Assembly (NCBI RefSeq): GCF_016598475.1
Contig: NZ_JAEMUX010000066.1
Coordinates: 1 to 50,110 of the forward strand
DNA from: Streptomyces adelaidensis
GTDB lineage: Bacteria; Actinomycetota; Actinomycetes; Streptomycetales; Streptomycetaceae
Length of the DNA: 50,110 nucleotides
Reading direction: 5' to 3'
In this document: positions 23,098 through 30,384 of the stretch, piece by piece
Numbering within the stretch: the stretch's first letter is position 1
Layout of the letters: each line of letters opens with the position of its first letter
The notes under the pieces: model-generated
Database searches by the model: none
What the model was told of the DNA's origin: nothing
What the model saw: the letters and a program-made list of their open reading frames with translations, nothing else
Made by a program: the position numbers and the translations under genes

Positions 23098-23298
23098 ATG
23101 TGGACGCGATGGGTGTGGGTCGGTGTGGTCGCCGTGACCGTCGTCGGTGTGGTGGCCGCCCTGCTGCTGGGCGGCGGTGACGACGAGTCCGCCCCGCGTG
23201 CCGTCTCCGCCGACGAGGCCCGGCGGATGGCACTGGCCCGCTTCCGTACGTACGAGGCGAGTCCCTCGGAGCCTGCCGCTGGGCGGCACCGGCGCTGA
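23098..23298 (+). pseudogene. Truncated membrane-anchored protein
   Basis: 66 codons: a Trp-rich start and single transmembrane helix (VGVVAVTVVGVVAALLLG), then DEARRMALARFRTYEASPSE and an abrupt basic end AAGRHRR. The reading frame changes character near 23270, and the downstream DNA belongs to the convergent HATPase gene, so the extracellular domain expected after such an anchor is missing. No ribosome-binding site precedes it. Three CCGATT hexamers precede it at about 23072-23090. Confidence 0.45.
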
Positions 23299-23311
23299 CG
23301 GCGACCTGTGC

Positions 23312-23764
23312 TCATGTCCACCCCGGCGCGCCGAGGTCGAACCACACGGCCTTGCCGTCCGGGTAGGGCGGGCCGTGGGGTACGGCCGGGGCGGTGCCCC
23401 AGCGCCCCTCGGTGAGCGTGTGCACGAGGTGCAGCCCCCGGCCGCCCTCGTCCCACGCGTCGGCGGCCGACTCCCTTGCCACCGGCGGCTTCTCGTCCTC
23501 GTCGAACACGAGCACCCGTACGCTCCGCGCCCCCACGGCCAGCCACAGCGCCGAGTTCCCGCCCTTCGCGTGCACGCAGGCGTTGGTGACGAGCTCGGAG
23601 GTGCAGAGGGCCGCCGCGTCGACCAGGGCGTCGAGTCTCCGCGCCCGGAGGACGGTGGCGACGAAGTCGCGGGCGATGGCGGGGGAGGTGTCGTGGGGTG
23701 GGCAGAAGAGGGTGTACGTGGTGGGCGAGGGGGCGGGGACGGGTACGCGGGCGTATTCAGGCAT
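23312..23764 (-). CDS. RsbW/SpoIIAB-like HATPase (anti-sigma-factor type)
   Basis: 150 residues from the ATG at 23762-23764. It is a single GHKL ATPase domain: N-box ALCTSELVTNACVHAKGGNS, G1 region VLVFDEDEKPPVA and G2 DEGGRGLHLVHTLTEGRWG, ending with the KAVWFDL strand. Streptomyces has many such small ATPases. This one is divergent from an XRE regulator followed by a DUF397 gene, the arrangement of whiJ/abaA-type loci, where the ATPase, regulator and DUF397 protein act in development. That functional link is known for the family; its role here is inference. Confidence 0.82.
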   Translation of the reverse strand: MPEYARVPVPAPSPTTYTLFCPPHDTSPAIARDFVATVLRARRLDALVDAAALCTSELVTNACVHAKGGNSALWLAVGARSVRVLVFDEDEKPPVARESAADAWDEGGRGLHLVHTLTEGRWGTAPAVPHGPPYPDGKAVWFDLGAPGWT

Positions 23765-23942
23765 GGGGTATCCACTCCGTTGTGGGGTACGGGGGCTGGG
23801 TTGGTCGTTCGCTGGGGCCGCTGCCGCGTTGCTGTCCTTCGCCCCGGGTTCGAGGGACCGGGGTGGCGCTGCCAACGGGCTTTGGGCAGGGAGGAATTGA
23901 CGGATGGGTGACCGGTTGGGCACCCTCCGTAGTGACGTAACG

Positions 23943-23968
23943 ACCGTAGCGTCTCACGCTGCTACGGT
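23943..23968. promoter_or_regulatory. Inverted repeat in the divergent HATPase/XRE gap
   Basis: ACCGTAGC (23943-23950) and GCTACGGT (23961-23968) are perfect inverted copies spaced by 10 bases. A -10-like GATAAT lies just downstream at 23981-23986. A likely operator for autoregulation by the XRE protein. Confidence 0.5.
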
Positions 23969-24054
23969 TCAACCCGTCTCGATAATTGCCCGGAACGATG
24001 TGCACGTTGCCCTCGCGACCGGCAAACTCAACAGTGATCGCCAGGAGGGACGAC

Positions 24055-24900
24055 ATGCCACCGAGGCCCAACCCGACCGCACGTCAGGTGCGCCTGGGCG
24101 CGGAGTTGCGCAGGCTGCGCGATGCCTCGGGTATCGAGTCCCGCGACGCCGCCGCGTTCCTCGGTACGAACCAGACCCAGATCAGCCACATTGAGGCCGG
24201 CCGGTTCGGCATCAGCGAGGAGCGGCTGCGCCGCCTCACCGGGTTCTACGCCTGCCGTGACGCCCAACTCGTGGACGCGCTGGTCGAGATGGCGAACCCA
24301 TCACGCAGGAGCTGGTGGGTGAAGTTCCGCGGTCTCGTGCCACCTCGGGCACTCGACATCGCCGACTTGGAGCACCACGCCTCGTACATCCGCGCGTTCG
24401 AGGCCGTCCACATCCCCGGGCTGCTTCAGACCGCAGAGTACGTACGAGCGACCTCACTCTTCCTGGATCCGGACCGACCCGAGAGCGAGTGCGAGACTCA
24501 TGTCGAGTTCCGGATGCGACGGCAGCATGTTCTCGCGTCCGGGACGCCGTACGACGTGATCATCCACGAGGCCGCACTGCGTATGCGTGTCGGCGGCCCC
24601 AAGATCACTCGCTCCCAACTCGAACACCTCCTGTGCACCTCGGAACAGGAGAACGTCACCATCCGGGTGATCCCGTTCACCGCCGACGGCTTCGCTGGGG
24701 CCGGTCTGTCCATGCAGTACGTCGGCGGTGTCATCCCCCCGTTGGACACCGTGCAGACCGACACTCCCCAGGGCGCCGTGTTCACCGACGCTCCGGCTCA
24801 ACTACAACGCTGCCGGACCCGCTTCGAACGCATCGACAACGCCGCTCTGTCGCAGGATGCTTCGCTCGACCTCATCCGTCGTATCTCCCAGGAACTATGA
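24055..24900 (+). CDS. XRE-family regulator with DUF5753 (WhiJ-like)
   Basis: 281 residues from ATG 24055 with AGGAGGGA immediately upstream. The N-terminal HTH (residues 10-70) reads VRLGAELRRLRDASGIESRD then LGTNQTQISHIEAGRFGIS. The remainder is DUF5753: VHIPGLLQTAEYVRATSLFL, RMRRQHVLASGTPYDVIIHE, VTIRVIPFTADGFAGAGLSM and FTDAPAQLQRCRTRFERI. WhiJ and its paralogues have this architecture and are encoded next to DUF397 proteins. The inverted repeat at 23943-23968 may be its operator. It forms an operon with the DUF397 gene ten bases downstream. Confidence 0.88.
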   Translation: MPPRPNPTARQVRLGAELRRLRDASGIESRDAAAFLGTNQTQISHIEAGRFGISEERLRRLTGFYACRDAQLVDALVEMANPSRRSWWVKFRGLVPPRALDIADLEHHASYIRAFEAVHIPGLLQTAEYVRATSLFLDPDRPESECETHVEFRMRRQHVLASGTPYDVIIHEAALRMRVGGPKITRSQLEHLLCTSEQENVTIRVIPFTADGFAGAGLSMQYVGGVIPPLDTVQTDTPQGAVFTDAPAQLQRCRTRFERIDNAALSQDASLDLIRRISQEL

Positions 24901-24910
24901 AAGGGCTCCC

Positions 24911-25096
24911 GTGTCCCCGACCCTCCACTGGCAGAAATCCTCGTTCTCCGCAGCCGACGACGACAACGCCTGCGTCGAAATAGCCACCTCCCCCGCCACG
25001 CTCCATCTACGCGAAAGCGACCACCCCGTCACGGTCATCACCCCCGCCCCAGCCGCCCTCCACGCCCTGCTCACCGCGCTGAGGGGCACTCGGTAG
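24911..25096 (+). CDS. DUF397 protein
   Basis: 61 residues from GTG 24911, preceded by GAAAGGG. DUF397 is recognisable from LHWQKSSFSAADDDNACVEI followed by LHLRESDHPVTVITPAPAAL. DUF397 proteins are small partners of WhiJ-like regulators in Streptomyces and may modulate DNA binding. It lies 10 bases after the XRE gene and is convergent with a second XRE gene, their stops only a few bases apart. Confidence 0.85.
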   Translation: MSPTLHWQKSSFSAADDDNACVEIATSPATLHLRESDHPVTVITPAPAALHALLTALRGTR

Positions 25097-25101
25097 CGGC
25101 G

Positions 25102-25956
25102 CTATCCGAGGGCTTCGATGGCCTTCAAGATCAGGGCGCGCGCCTCGGCGCCGTAGACGGCCATGGTGCGTAGCTCCTCGAACGCCTTCAGGTAGAGGGG
25201 GACCTCGGTGGGCTGGGTGATTCTTACGCCGCCCGAGATGAGCTCCACCTTCACGAGCTTGTCGTCAAAGATGTGGAAGGTCTCCTCGGGCCATCGCGTC
25301 CGCTCAGGTGTCGCCATCGGGATGATGCCCAGCGAGACCGCTGGCAGTGCGCCCGCAGTGAGCAAATAGCCCAGCTGGGCGGCCATCACGTCCGTGTCGC
25401 CCAGCTGGTAGCGGAGGACGGCCTCCTCGATGAGGAAGACGAACCGGTGTCCTGGCTCGTGGATGACGCGGGACCGCTCCACTCGGGCCCGCGCTGCTTC
25501 TGAACTGTCGTCGACGGCAAGGTCGCCCACGCGAGCCGCGATGCCGAGCACAGCGCTCGCGTAACCCTCGGTCTGAAGCAGTCCAGGAACAAGGGTGGAC
25601 GAGTACACACGGAAGAGCCGGGTTTCGCGGTAGAGCTGCACCCGGCTGTCCTGGAAGTCCTTGAGCCCGTTGCGGATCTGGAGACGCCACTCCCTGTACA
25701 TCAATTCCGCGTTGAGGGACTGGGTGATGAGGTCCTGAGCCTGGTCTTCAGAGTGGGTGGCTCGGCACCACTGACGTATGTCCTTCGCGGAGGGCCCAGT
25801 GACAGCGTTCTCGATGCGAGAGGTCTTCGAGTAGTGCCAGCTGCACGCGGCGGCCAACTCAACGACCGTAAGCCCCGCTTCCTTCCGCAGGTCATGCAGG
25901 CGTCTGGCGACAGCCTCCCGCGCGGCCTGGGCGGAGGAAGACGGGGAAACGGGCAT
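25102..25956 (-). CDS. Second XRE-family regulator with DUF5753
   Basis: 284 residues from the ATG at 25954-25956. HTH at about 15-70: ARRLHDLRKEAGLTVVELAA and SWHYSKTSRIENAVTGPSAK. DUF5753 follows with YRETRLFRVYSSTLVPGLLQ, FVFLIEEAVLRYQLGDTDVM and VSLGIIPMATPERTRWPEET. It is the last gene of a three-gene minus-strand operon with the DUF6879 gene (24-base gap) and the gene at 26480. No DUF397 is attached. It probably controls the divergent promoter region at 26741-26904. The two XRE proteins in this area differ in sequence and are not a recent duplication. Confidence 0.87.
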   Translation of the reverse strand: MPVSPSSSAQAAREAVARRLHDLRKEAGLTVVELAAACSWHYSKTSRIENAVTGPSAKDIRQWCRATHSEDQAQDLITQSLNAELMYREWRLQIRNGLKDFQDSRVQLYRETRLFRVYSSTLVPGLLQTEGYASAVLGIAARVGDLAVDDSSEAARARVERSRVIHEPGHRFVFLIEEAVLRYQLGDTDVMAAQLGYLLTAGALPAVSLGIIPMATPERTRWPEETFHIFDDKLVKVELISGGVRITQPTEVPLYLKAFEELRTMAVYGAEARALILKAIEALG

Positions 25957-25980
25957 GAACTTGCCTACCGGTGCCGTTGG

Positions 25981-26508
25981 TCAGCGGATCTCGTACTGGT
26001 CGTGCGGAATGGCCCGAGCCCATACGGCCTCGAACGCCTCCGCACACAGTTTCGCAGCCGCCGGGTCGTCGGACGTCTCATGCAGAGCTGAGGCACCGTC
26101 CCCTGTGAAGTGGTTCCAGCGGATCAGCCGGTCATCGAACAACCAGAAGTCGTTTCCTGGCAGCGCGATGTCCGAGGCTTGGCGACGGGGCAGCCAGCGC
26201 ACCTGTTCTCCGGCCGCGATGTTGGTGAAGGTGCCCGAGTGCTCGAAGCGGATGTAGTCGGTGACCGGTTCGGACACGATTCGGGCCCGGCATACAACCA
26301 CGCCGCGCGCCACGGTCTCCTGCATCAGGTCCAGCCATGGTCGCCACCAGGCCTCGCGATCAGCTGGATCGAGACGGAACCCGTTGCGCCAGGCCGCGAA
26401 CTCCTCCTTCTCCTGGTCCACCCCGTAGACGTCACGCATCTCCAGGTGCACAGCCGAGCGAGTGCAGCCTGCGATCAACTCATCGAACGGTGGGGCACTC
26501 GACGGCAT
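25981..26508 (-). CDS. DUF6879 protein
   Basis: 175 residues from the ATG at 26506-26508. Family features: an N-terminal AGCTRSAVHLEMRDVYGVDQ, basic/acidic EEFAAWRNGFRLDP, a central RGVVVCRARIVSEPVTDYIR with FEHSGTFTNIAAGEQVRWLP, and a C-terminal DFWLFDDRLIRWNHFTGDG. In Streptomyces this family is found next to XRE-DUF5753 regulators. The fold may be a nucleic-acid or effector-binding alpha/beta domain, but the activity is unknown. Its start overlaps the upstream gene by 29 bases, indicating coupled translation. Confidence 0.8.
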   Translation of the reverse strand: MPSSAPPFDELIAGCTRSAVHLEMRDVYGVDQEKEEFAAWRNGFRLDPADREAWWRPWLDLMQETVARGVVVCRARIVSEPVTDYIRFEHSGTFTNIAAGEQVRWLPRRQASDIALPGNDFWLFDDRLIRWNHFTGDGASALHETSDDPAAAKLCAEAFEAVWARAIPHDQYEIR

Positions 26509-26740
26509 CGCACGCCTTCCTGATCATGTCGACCATCCTGGCCGGAACGCGGATCACTGCTTCATGGCCGGGAATCCCCTTCGCATGTCCCGGCACCTCG
26601 AACGCGGCGCACTCCGCCGCCAGTTCGGGATCCGGTTTCCAGCCCTGAAAGACAAGCTCCTTCCTCTCTTGATCGACCCACACTGTTGGACTGTCGTCAT
26701 TGCCGGTATCGGGATCAATACCGATGAACAGGATTGGCAT
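26480..26740 (-). CDS. Small conserved protein, first gene of the XRE/DUF6879 operon
   Basis: 86 residues from the ATG at 26738-26740 with a GGGGG-type site upstream. It begins MPILFIGIDPDTGNDDSPTV, continues WVDQERKELVFQGWKPDPEL and ends with a helix (VIRVPARMVDMIRKACDAVE). No catalytic motif is evident; length and order are typical of small Streptomyces proteins found upstream of DUF6879. It leads the operon, with the presumed promoter and an operator-like TGTGCAGA at 26761 immediately upstream. Confidence 0.65.
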   Translation of the reverse strand: MPILFIGIDPDTGNDDSPTVWVDQERKELVFQGWKPDPELAAECAAFEVPGHAKGIPGHEAVIRVPARMVDMIRKACDAVECPTVR

Positions 26741-26760
26741 GCCAGCCCCCTTCGACGAGA

Positions 26761-26863
26761 TGTGCAGACTTTTGCAGAACAGTGACGGGCGATCAGAAGC
26801 CAAGTCAAGGACAGAAAATCGCCATCACCTGGCCTGAAGACATAGTCCGCAAATTTCTGCACA
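26761..26863. promoter_or_regulatory. Divergent control region with matched inverted half-sites
   Basis: TGTGCAGA (26761-26768) and its reverse complement TCTGCACA (26856-26863) sit one near each divergent gene, 21 bases from the minus-strand start and 42 bases from the plus-strand start. A second TGCAGA-like copy (TTGCAGAAC) is at 26772-26780. They are good candidates for XRE binding sites coupling both operons. Confidence 0.5.
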
Positions 26864-26904
26864 TCACTTGAGCCCTCGGCATCCCCCGCCCCACCCTCAT
26901 CCCC

Positions 26905-27105
26905 ATGCAGCAGACGACCCCGTCCCCACCCGTCCATCTCCCCCTCCCACCCCCACCCCCGAAACCGGCCCCCGGCTGCGACATCTGCGCCGCCCTCGTC
27001 CGGCAGCGCCAGGACGCCCGGGACCGTGGTGACCTCTCCGCCGCGACGGACGCCGACGTCGAGATCCGGAACCATCCGCACCGGGCGAGAGAGGGGCGGC
27101 GGTGA
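26905..27105 (+). CDS. Small Pro-rich protein with CDIC motif
   Basis: 66 residues from ATG 26905. The N-terminal third is almost all proline (PPVHLPLPPPPPKPAPG), followed by CDICAALVRQRQDARDRGDL and SAATDADVEIRNHPH. The CxxC with downstream histidines might bind zinc. It is a recurring small protein type in Streptomyces, next to the gene that follows. Its stop overlaps the start of the next gene (GTGA), so it leads a four-gene operon ending in the methyltransferase. Confidence 0.6.
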   Translation: MQQTTPSPPVHLPLPPPPPKPAPGCDICAALVRQRQDARDRGDLSAATDADVEIRNHPHRAREGRR

Positions 27106-27329
27106 CCCGGTCCGTGCTGCGGTACGTGACGCACCGGATCGAACAGCAGCCGGGCACCGCCGTGACGTTCGAGGCCGAATGCCTGACGCTGACGTGCGAT
27201 TGGACGGCGACCCCCTCGACGGACGGCGCGGCCGTGGACGTCGACTGCATGAGGCACACCGGCAGGACGGAGCACGGCGGTTTCCGGCGGGTGTGCGTCT
27301 CGTTCGCTCTGGTGGAGCGGGCGGAATAG
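27102..27329 (+). CDS. DUF7848-like small protein
   Basis: 75 residues from GTG 27102, overlapping the previous stop. It reads VLRYVTHRIEQQPGTAVTFE, AECLTLTCDWTATPS, DVDCMRHTGRTEHGGFRRVC and ends VSFALVERAE. Four cysteines and two histidines in this order suggest a small zinc-binding beta domain, as described for the DUF7848 group of actinobacterial proteins. The family name is from memory of the pattern. It is the second gene of the operon, 39 bases before the peptide gene. Confidence 0.6.
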   Translation: MTRSVLRYVTHRIEQQPGTAVTFEAECLTLTCDWTATPSTDGAAVDVDCMRHTGRTEHGGFRRVCVSFALVERAE

Positions 27330-27368
27330 GCCGCCCTGTACCCCTGACAGCAGCCCGAAGGAGGAGCG

Positions 27369-27500
27369 ATGCACCCGGAGTTCAGGAACGTCGGTGGCGG
27401 CGAGGGTGGCGACAGTGGTGACCCGCTGCCCGGTGAGCCCTGGCCCGTGCCGCCCGAGCCGCCGTCTCCCGATGGTGGGCCTCGGGTGATCGGCTGGTGA
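27369..27500 (+). CDS. 43-residue Gly/Pro/Asp-rich peptide, candidate methyltransferase substrate
   Basis: ATG 27369 follows GAGGAG at 27361-27366; the TGA ends one base before the methyltransferase GTG, so translation is coupled. The peptide is rich in Gly, Pro, Glu and Asp: MHPEFRNVGGGEGGDSGDPL, then PVPPEPPSPDGGPRVIGW. The Asp-Gly pair near the C-terminus is the classical site of aspartimide/isoaspartate chemistry. It has no signal peptide. It looks like a RiPP precursor or a small regulatory peptide. No cyclase, ATP-grasp or protease gene is nearby. The identity as a precursor is inference. Confidence 0.55.
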   Translation: MHPEFRNVGGGEGGDSGDPLPGEPWPVPPEPPSPDGGPRVIGW

Positions 27501-27501
27501 C

Positions 27502-28641
27502 GTGCCCCCCAACAAGACATCGGCCTCGGACTGGGCGCCCGCCTTCGCCGCCGTACCCCGGTCCGCGTTCCTGCCCGACGTGATGTGGCCGTTCGACATG
27601 GACACCGGGCGGAGTGTCACCGTGGGCAAGGCGGACGATCCAGAGGCGTGGCGGGCGTACGCGGACGCCGATGTGCCGATCGTGACGCAGTGGGACGACG
27701 GCGAGGGCGACGGGCTCGACCCCGGGCGTCTGGCGACCAGTTCGGCGAGTATGCCGAGCGTCGTGTTCTCCATGCTCCGGGACCTGGACGTACGGCCGGG
27801 TCATCGCGTGCTGGAGATCGGCACCGGGACCGGCTACAACGCGGCCCTGCTCGCCCACCGGCTCGGGGTGGCCGATGTGGTCAGCATGGAGGTCGACGGT
27901 GGCGTGGCGGCCACGGCCCGCGCGGCGCTGCGGCGGTTCGGGATGCCGGTGGAGGTGGTCACGGGGGACGGGTTCCTCGGGCACGTGGCCGGGGCCCCGT
28001 ACGACCGGATCATCGCCACCTGTGGGCTGCGGGCGATTCCGTACGCGTGGGTGGAGCAGGCGCGGCCGGGTGGCGTGATCGTCGTTCCTTGGGGGACCGA
28101 TTACGTCCGGCAGGACGCCGTGGTCCGGCTCGTCGTCGACGACGACGGGGCGCGCGCGTCCGGCCGCTTCACCGGGCCCGTGGAGTTCATGAAGCTCCGC
28201 GCGCAGCGGCGGGCCTGGCCACGGCACGGCGACTACGTCCCCGCAGAGGGCGTCGCCGGCGCGGGTGTTTCGTCGACGACCACTCTCGCCGAAGGCGACT
28301 TCGTACGGGACAGGTTCGACGTGTTGCGCTTCGCTCTCGGGCTGCGGGTTCCCGCGTGTCTGTGCGCGGTGGCGGACAAGCGCGACGGGGTTCGGCCGGT
28401 GTGGCTGTACGGGCTGTCCGACCGCTCCTGGGCCTGTGTGCTCTTCCGCGAGGGGAGGTCCACGGCGACCGTCCATCAGGGGGGACCGCGCCGGTTGTGG
28501 GACGAGACGGAGGCTGCCCATGCCTGGTGGAAGGAGCGGGGCGAGCCCGGCTTCGAGCGGTTCGGCCTCACTGTCGGCGCCGACGGCACACGTGCGTGGG
28601 TCGACGAGCCGTCGGCGTCCTGGCCGGTCCGGGGCGGCTGA
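27502..28641 (+). CDS. PIMT-type O-methyltransferase with C-terminal extension (RiPP-associated class)
   Basis: 379 residues from GTG 27502. The N-terminal half is protein-L-isoaspartate O-methyltransferase-like: SASMPSVVFSMLRDLDVRPG, the SAM-binding VLEIGTGTGYNAALLAHRLG at about 102-121, EVVTGDGFLGHVAGAPYDRI and GVIVVPWGTDYVRQ. The C-terminal 160 residues are an added domain not present in the canonical repair enzyme of about 220 residues. This longer layout is typical of methyltransferases encoded with ATP-grasp or lanthipeptide RiPPs, where they drive aspartimide formation. Here the only nearby candidate substrate is the 43-residue peptide one base upstream. A repair role is possible but less likely given length and context. 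Confidence 0.82.
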   Translation: MPPNKTSASDWAPAFAAVPRSAFLPDVMWPFDMDTGRSVTVGKADDPEAWRAYADADVPIVTQWDDGEGDGLDPGRLATSSASMPSVVFSMLRDLDVRPGHRVLEIGTGTGYNAALLAHRLGVADVVSMEVDGGVAATARAALRRFGMPVEVVTGDGFLGHVAGAPYDRIIATCGLRAIPYAWVEQARPGGVIVVPWGTDYVRQDAVVRLVVDDDGARASGRFTGPVEFMKLRAQRRAWPRHGDYVPAEGVAGAGVSSTTTLAEGDFVRDRFDVLRFALGLRVPACLCAVADKRDGVRPVWLYGLSDRSWACVLFREGRSTATVHQGGPRRLWDETEAAHAWWKERGEPGFERFGLTVGADGTRAWVDEPSASWPVRGG

Positions 28642-28670
28642 CCGGTGGCCCCCTGAACCACGGAACGCAC

Positions 28671-28730
28671 CGGCGCGGCACCCCCCGGCTGGGGTCGGCC
28701 CTGACCAGGGTCCGGAGGGATGCCGCGCCG
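28671..28730. terminator. Convergent terminator hairpin
   Basis: CGGCGCGGCA (28671-28680) pairs with TGCCGCGCCG (28721-28730) around a GC-rich 40-base interior that can fold further. It lies between the methyltransferase gene and the convergent secreted protein gene. Confidence 0.45.
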
Positions 28731-28792
28731 TCCCCGGGAGGGACGGGCTCCCGCCGGGGGAGGGCGGGGAGCCGCTGCCCGGGGGAGGAGGC

Positions 28793-29518
28793 TCAGCCGT
28801 GGATGAGGTGGGCGGTCCAGGTGTTGACGTGGCCGGTGACGGCCTGGTCCTTGACCACGGCCTTGCCGACGGCCTGGACCTTCGGGGTGGCCTTCCAGGT
28901 GACGTCGGCGCGGGCTATGCCCTTGACGGTGGCCTTGACCGGGCCGCCCTTGATGGCGACGGCGGCGTTGACGTTGGTCACCTTGGCGACGGCGCGGGCG
29001 CTGCGCTGGACCTTGCCGTTGACGATCTTGTAGCTGAGGGTCAGCTTCTCGGTGGTGACCGGGATGCCGTAGATCGTCTCGGTCGCGCTGTAGGAGACCG
29101 CGGTGGCGCCCTTCGCGTTCTTCGTGGCGGAGACCGCGTGGACGAACTTGACGTCCTTGTTGAACGGCGTGACGGTCTTCACCGGGCGGTTGAGGCTGCC
29201 CTTGAGCTGCTTGAAGAGGGACGCGTAGATCTTGCCGTTCTGCAGGTAGCCGACGAACTTGGCCTGCTTGGCGGCCGGCAGCGCGGTGAAGCTCTTGAGG
29301 GTCTGCTTCGCCTCGGGCGTCTTCTGCGCCTTCAGATAGGCGACGTAGCTCTTGACCGTCAGCTTCGCCGGCAGCTTCGCGGCGGCCTGCGCGGCGACCG
29401 TCCGGGTGGCCTGGTGCGAGTCGGCCTCGTTGGCGGACGCGGCCGGGGCCAGTACGGCGAGTGCCGCCGCTCCCGCTACGGCGGCGGTGGCGAGACGGCG
29501 CGTGGTGACGCTGTGCAC
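28793..29518 (-). CDS. Secreted Lys/Ala-rich hypothetical protein
   Basis: 241 residues from GTG 29516-29518 with AGGGAG nearby. The signal peptide (TRRLATAAVAGAAALAVLAP) ends at ASA-NEA. The mature protein is basic, with an N-terminal helix region (AAKLPAKLTVKSYVAYLKAQ), TLKSFTALPAAKQAKFVGYL, then a beta-rich domain (FVHAVSATKNAKGATAVSYS, TEKLTLSYKIVNGKVQRSAR) and ending VNTWTAHLIHG. There are no cysteines. No family was recognised. Seven phased 10-bp repeats lie just upstream in the leader or promoter. Probably an abundant exported protein. Confidence 0.65.
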   Translation of the reverse strand: MHSVTTRRLATAAVAGAAALAVLAPAASANEADSHQATRTVAAQAAAKLPAKLTVKSYVAYLKAQKTPEAKQTLKSFTALPAAKQAKFVGYLQNGKIYASLFKQLKGSLNRPVKTVTPFNKDVKFVHAVSATKNAKGATAVSYSATETIYGIPVTTEKLTLSYKIVNGKVQRSARAVAKVTNVNAAVAIKGGPVKATVKGIARADVTWKATPKVQAVGKAVVKDQAVTGHVNTWTAHLIHG

Positions 29519-29540
29519 AGTGTTCTCCCTGCGGTTGAAG

Positions 29541-29610
29541 TGCCTTGGAGTGCCTTGGAGTGCCTTGGAGTGCCCTGAAGCGATCTGAAGTGGCCTGGAG
29601 TGCCTGGGGG
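29541..29610 (+). repeat. Seven tandem 10-bp repeats
   Basis: TGCCTTGGAG occurs three times exactly (29541-29570), then degenerate units TGCCCTGAAG, CGATCTGAAG, TGGCCTGGAG and TGCCTGGGGG to 29610. The period equals one helical turn. The array lies 22 bases upstream of the minus-strand start at 29518. Confidence 0.75.
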
Positions 29611-29823
29611 TTCTGCCGGTGCGCACCAACGAGGCTAGGGATTCTCTGTGTTGACCGAAATTGTCCCTTGGGGCAGTGACCTCCAGGGATCCCCCTCTGT
29701 GACGTGGCCGTGTCATTTCAGGGGTGCTCTTGTCAGTAGCGGACGCTAAGTTGGGGGGTAGATCGCCGCCGCACCCGGGGCACGGGGCTCTGTCGGGAAA
29801 GCGGCATCGGGAAGGGCCGACCA

Positions 29824-30171
29824 ATGAGCAAGAGGTCTGACGTAGGAGACACGGCTTGCGCCTACCGGCGCACGGGCGCCGATCCGGTTCGGGACATCAG
29901 CAGGCTGAAAACGCTGACGGACCGGGAGAAGGAAGTCCTCCTTCTGCTGGGCACGGGGCTCGGCAACCGCCAGCTCGCACGCGAACTGGGCATCGCGGAG
30001 CGGACGGTGAAGGCGCACGTCGCGCGCATAGTGGAGAAGCTGGAGCAGCAGACACGGCTGCAGGTCGCCGTGCTCTCCGTCCTCGCCCACGAGCTGCTCT
30101 GCGCCGATCCGCGGTGCGCGTGCGGTTCGGCGGCGCCCATGTCCCGTCTCGTCGGGGCGCCCGCGGGCTGA
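29824..30171 (+). CDS. LuxR-type DNA-binding protein without a receiver domain
   Basis: 115 residues from ATG 29824. A LuxR/GerE helix-turn-helix occupies residues 32-90: LTDREKEVLLLLGTGLGNRQ, LARELGIAERTVKAHVARIV and EKLEQQTRLQVAVL. There is no receiver or sensor domain. The C-terminus holds a small cysteine cluster (LLCADPRCACG) that could bind metal or sense redox state. It has no obvious partner; the nearest genes face away or converge. It could be an orphan regulator of the divergent secreted protein gene. Function inferred only from the domain. Confidence 0.75.
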   Translation: MSKRSDVGDTACAYRRTGADPVRDISRLKTLTDREKEVLLLLGTGLGNRQLARELGIAERTVKAHVARIVEKLEQQTRLQVAVLSVLAHELLCADPRCACGSAAPMSRLVGAPAG

Positions 30172-30384
30172 GCGCCGGCTGCCGGACGCCCTTCCAAGGG
30201 GGTCTCGCAGCGCAGGATTTGATGTTCACTTGTGGAAATCTTGACCATTCGCAGAAGTGCGGGTCCGGTCGGGTCCACCGCCAAATCCTTCGTCGGTTCA
30301 GCGAAAATTCGTCAACGATCCAAGCGGTTCGAGCGACTTACGGGGTGAATGTGAACATGAGTGGAGCCTTTCGATAGACGGTGA
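30172..30384. other. Intergenic stretch, AT-richer, no gene seen
   Basis: 30200-30360 is AT-richer than its surroundings (for example TTGATGTTCACTTGTGGAAA) and precedes a strong terminator at 30385. A short transcript or leaderless small RNA is possible, but no clear promoter or conserved frame was found. Confidence 0.3.

Noticed and set aside
29541..29610. CRISPR or integron-like repeats upstream of the secreted protein gene.
   Set aside because: The units are 10 bp, contiguous and have no spacers or integrase nearby.
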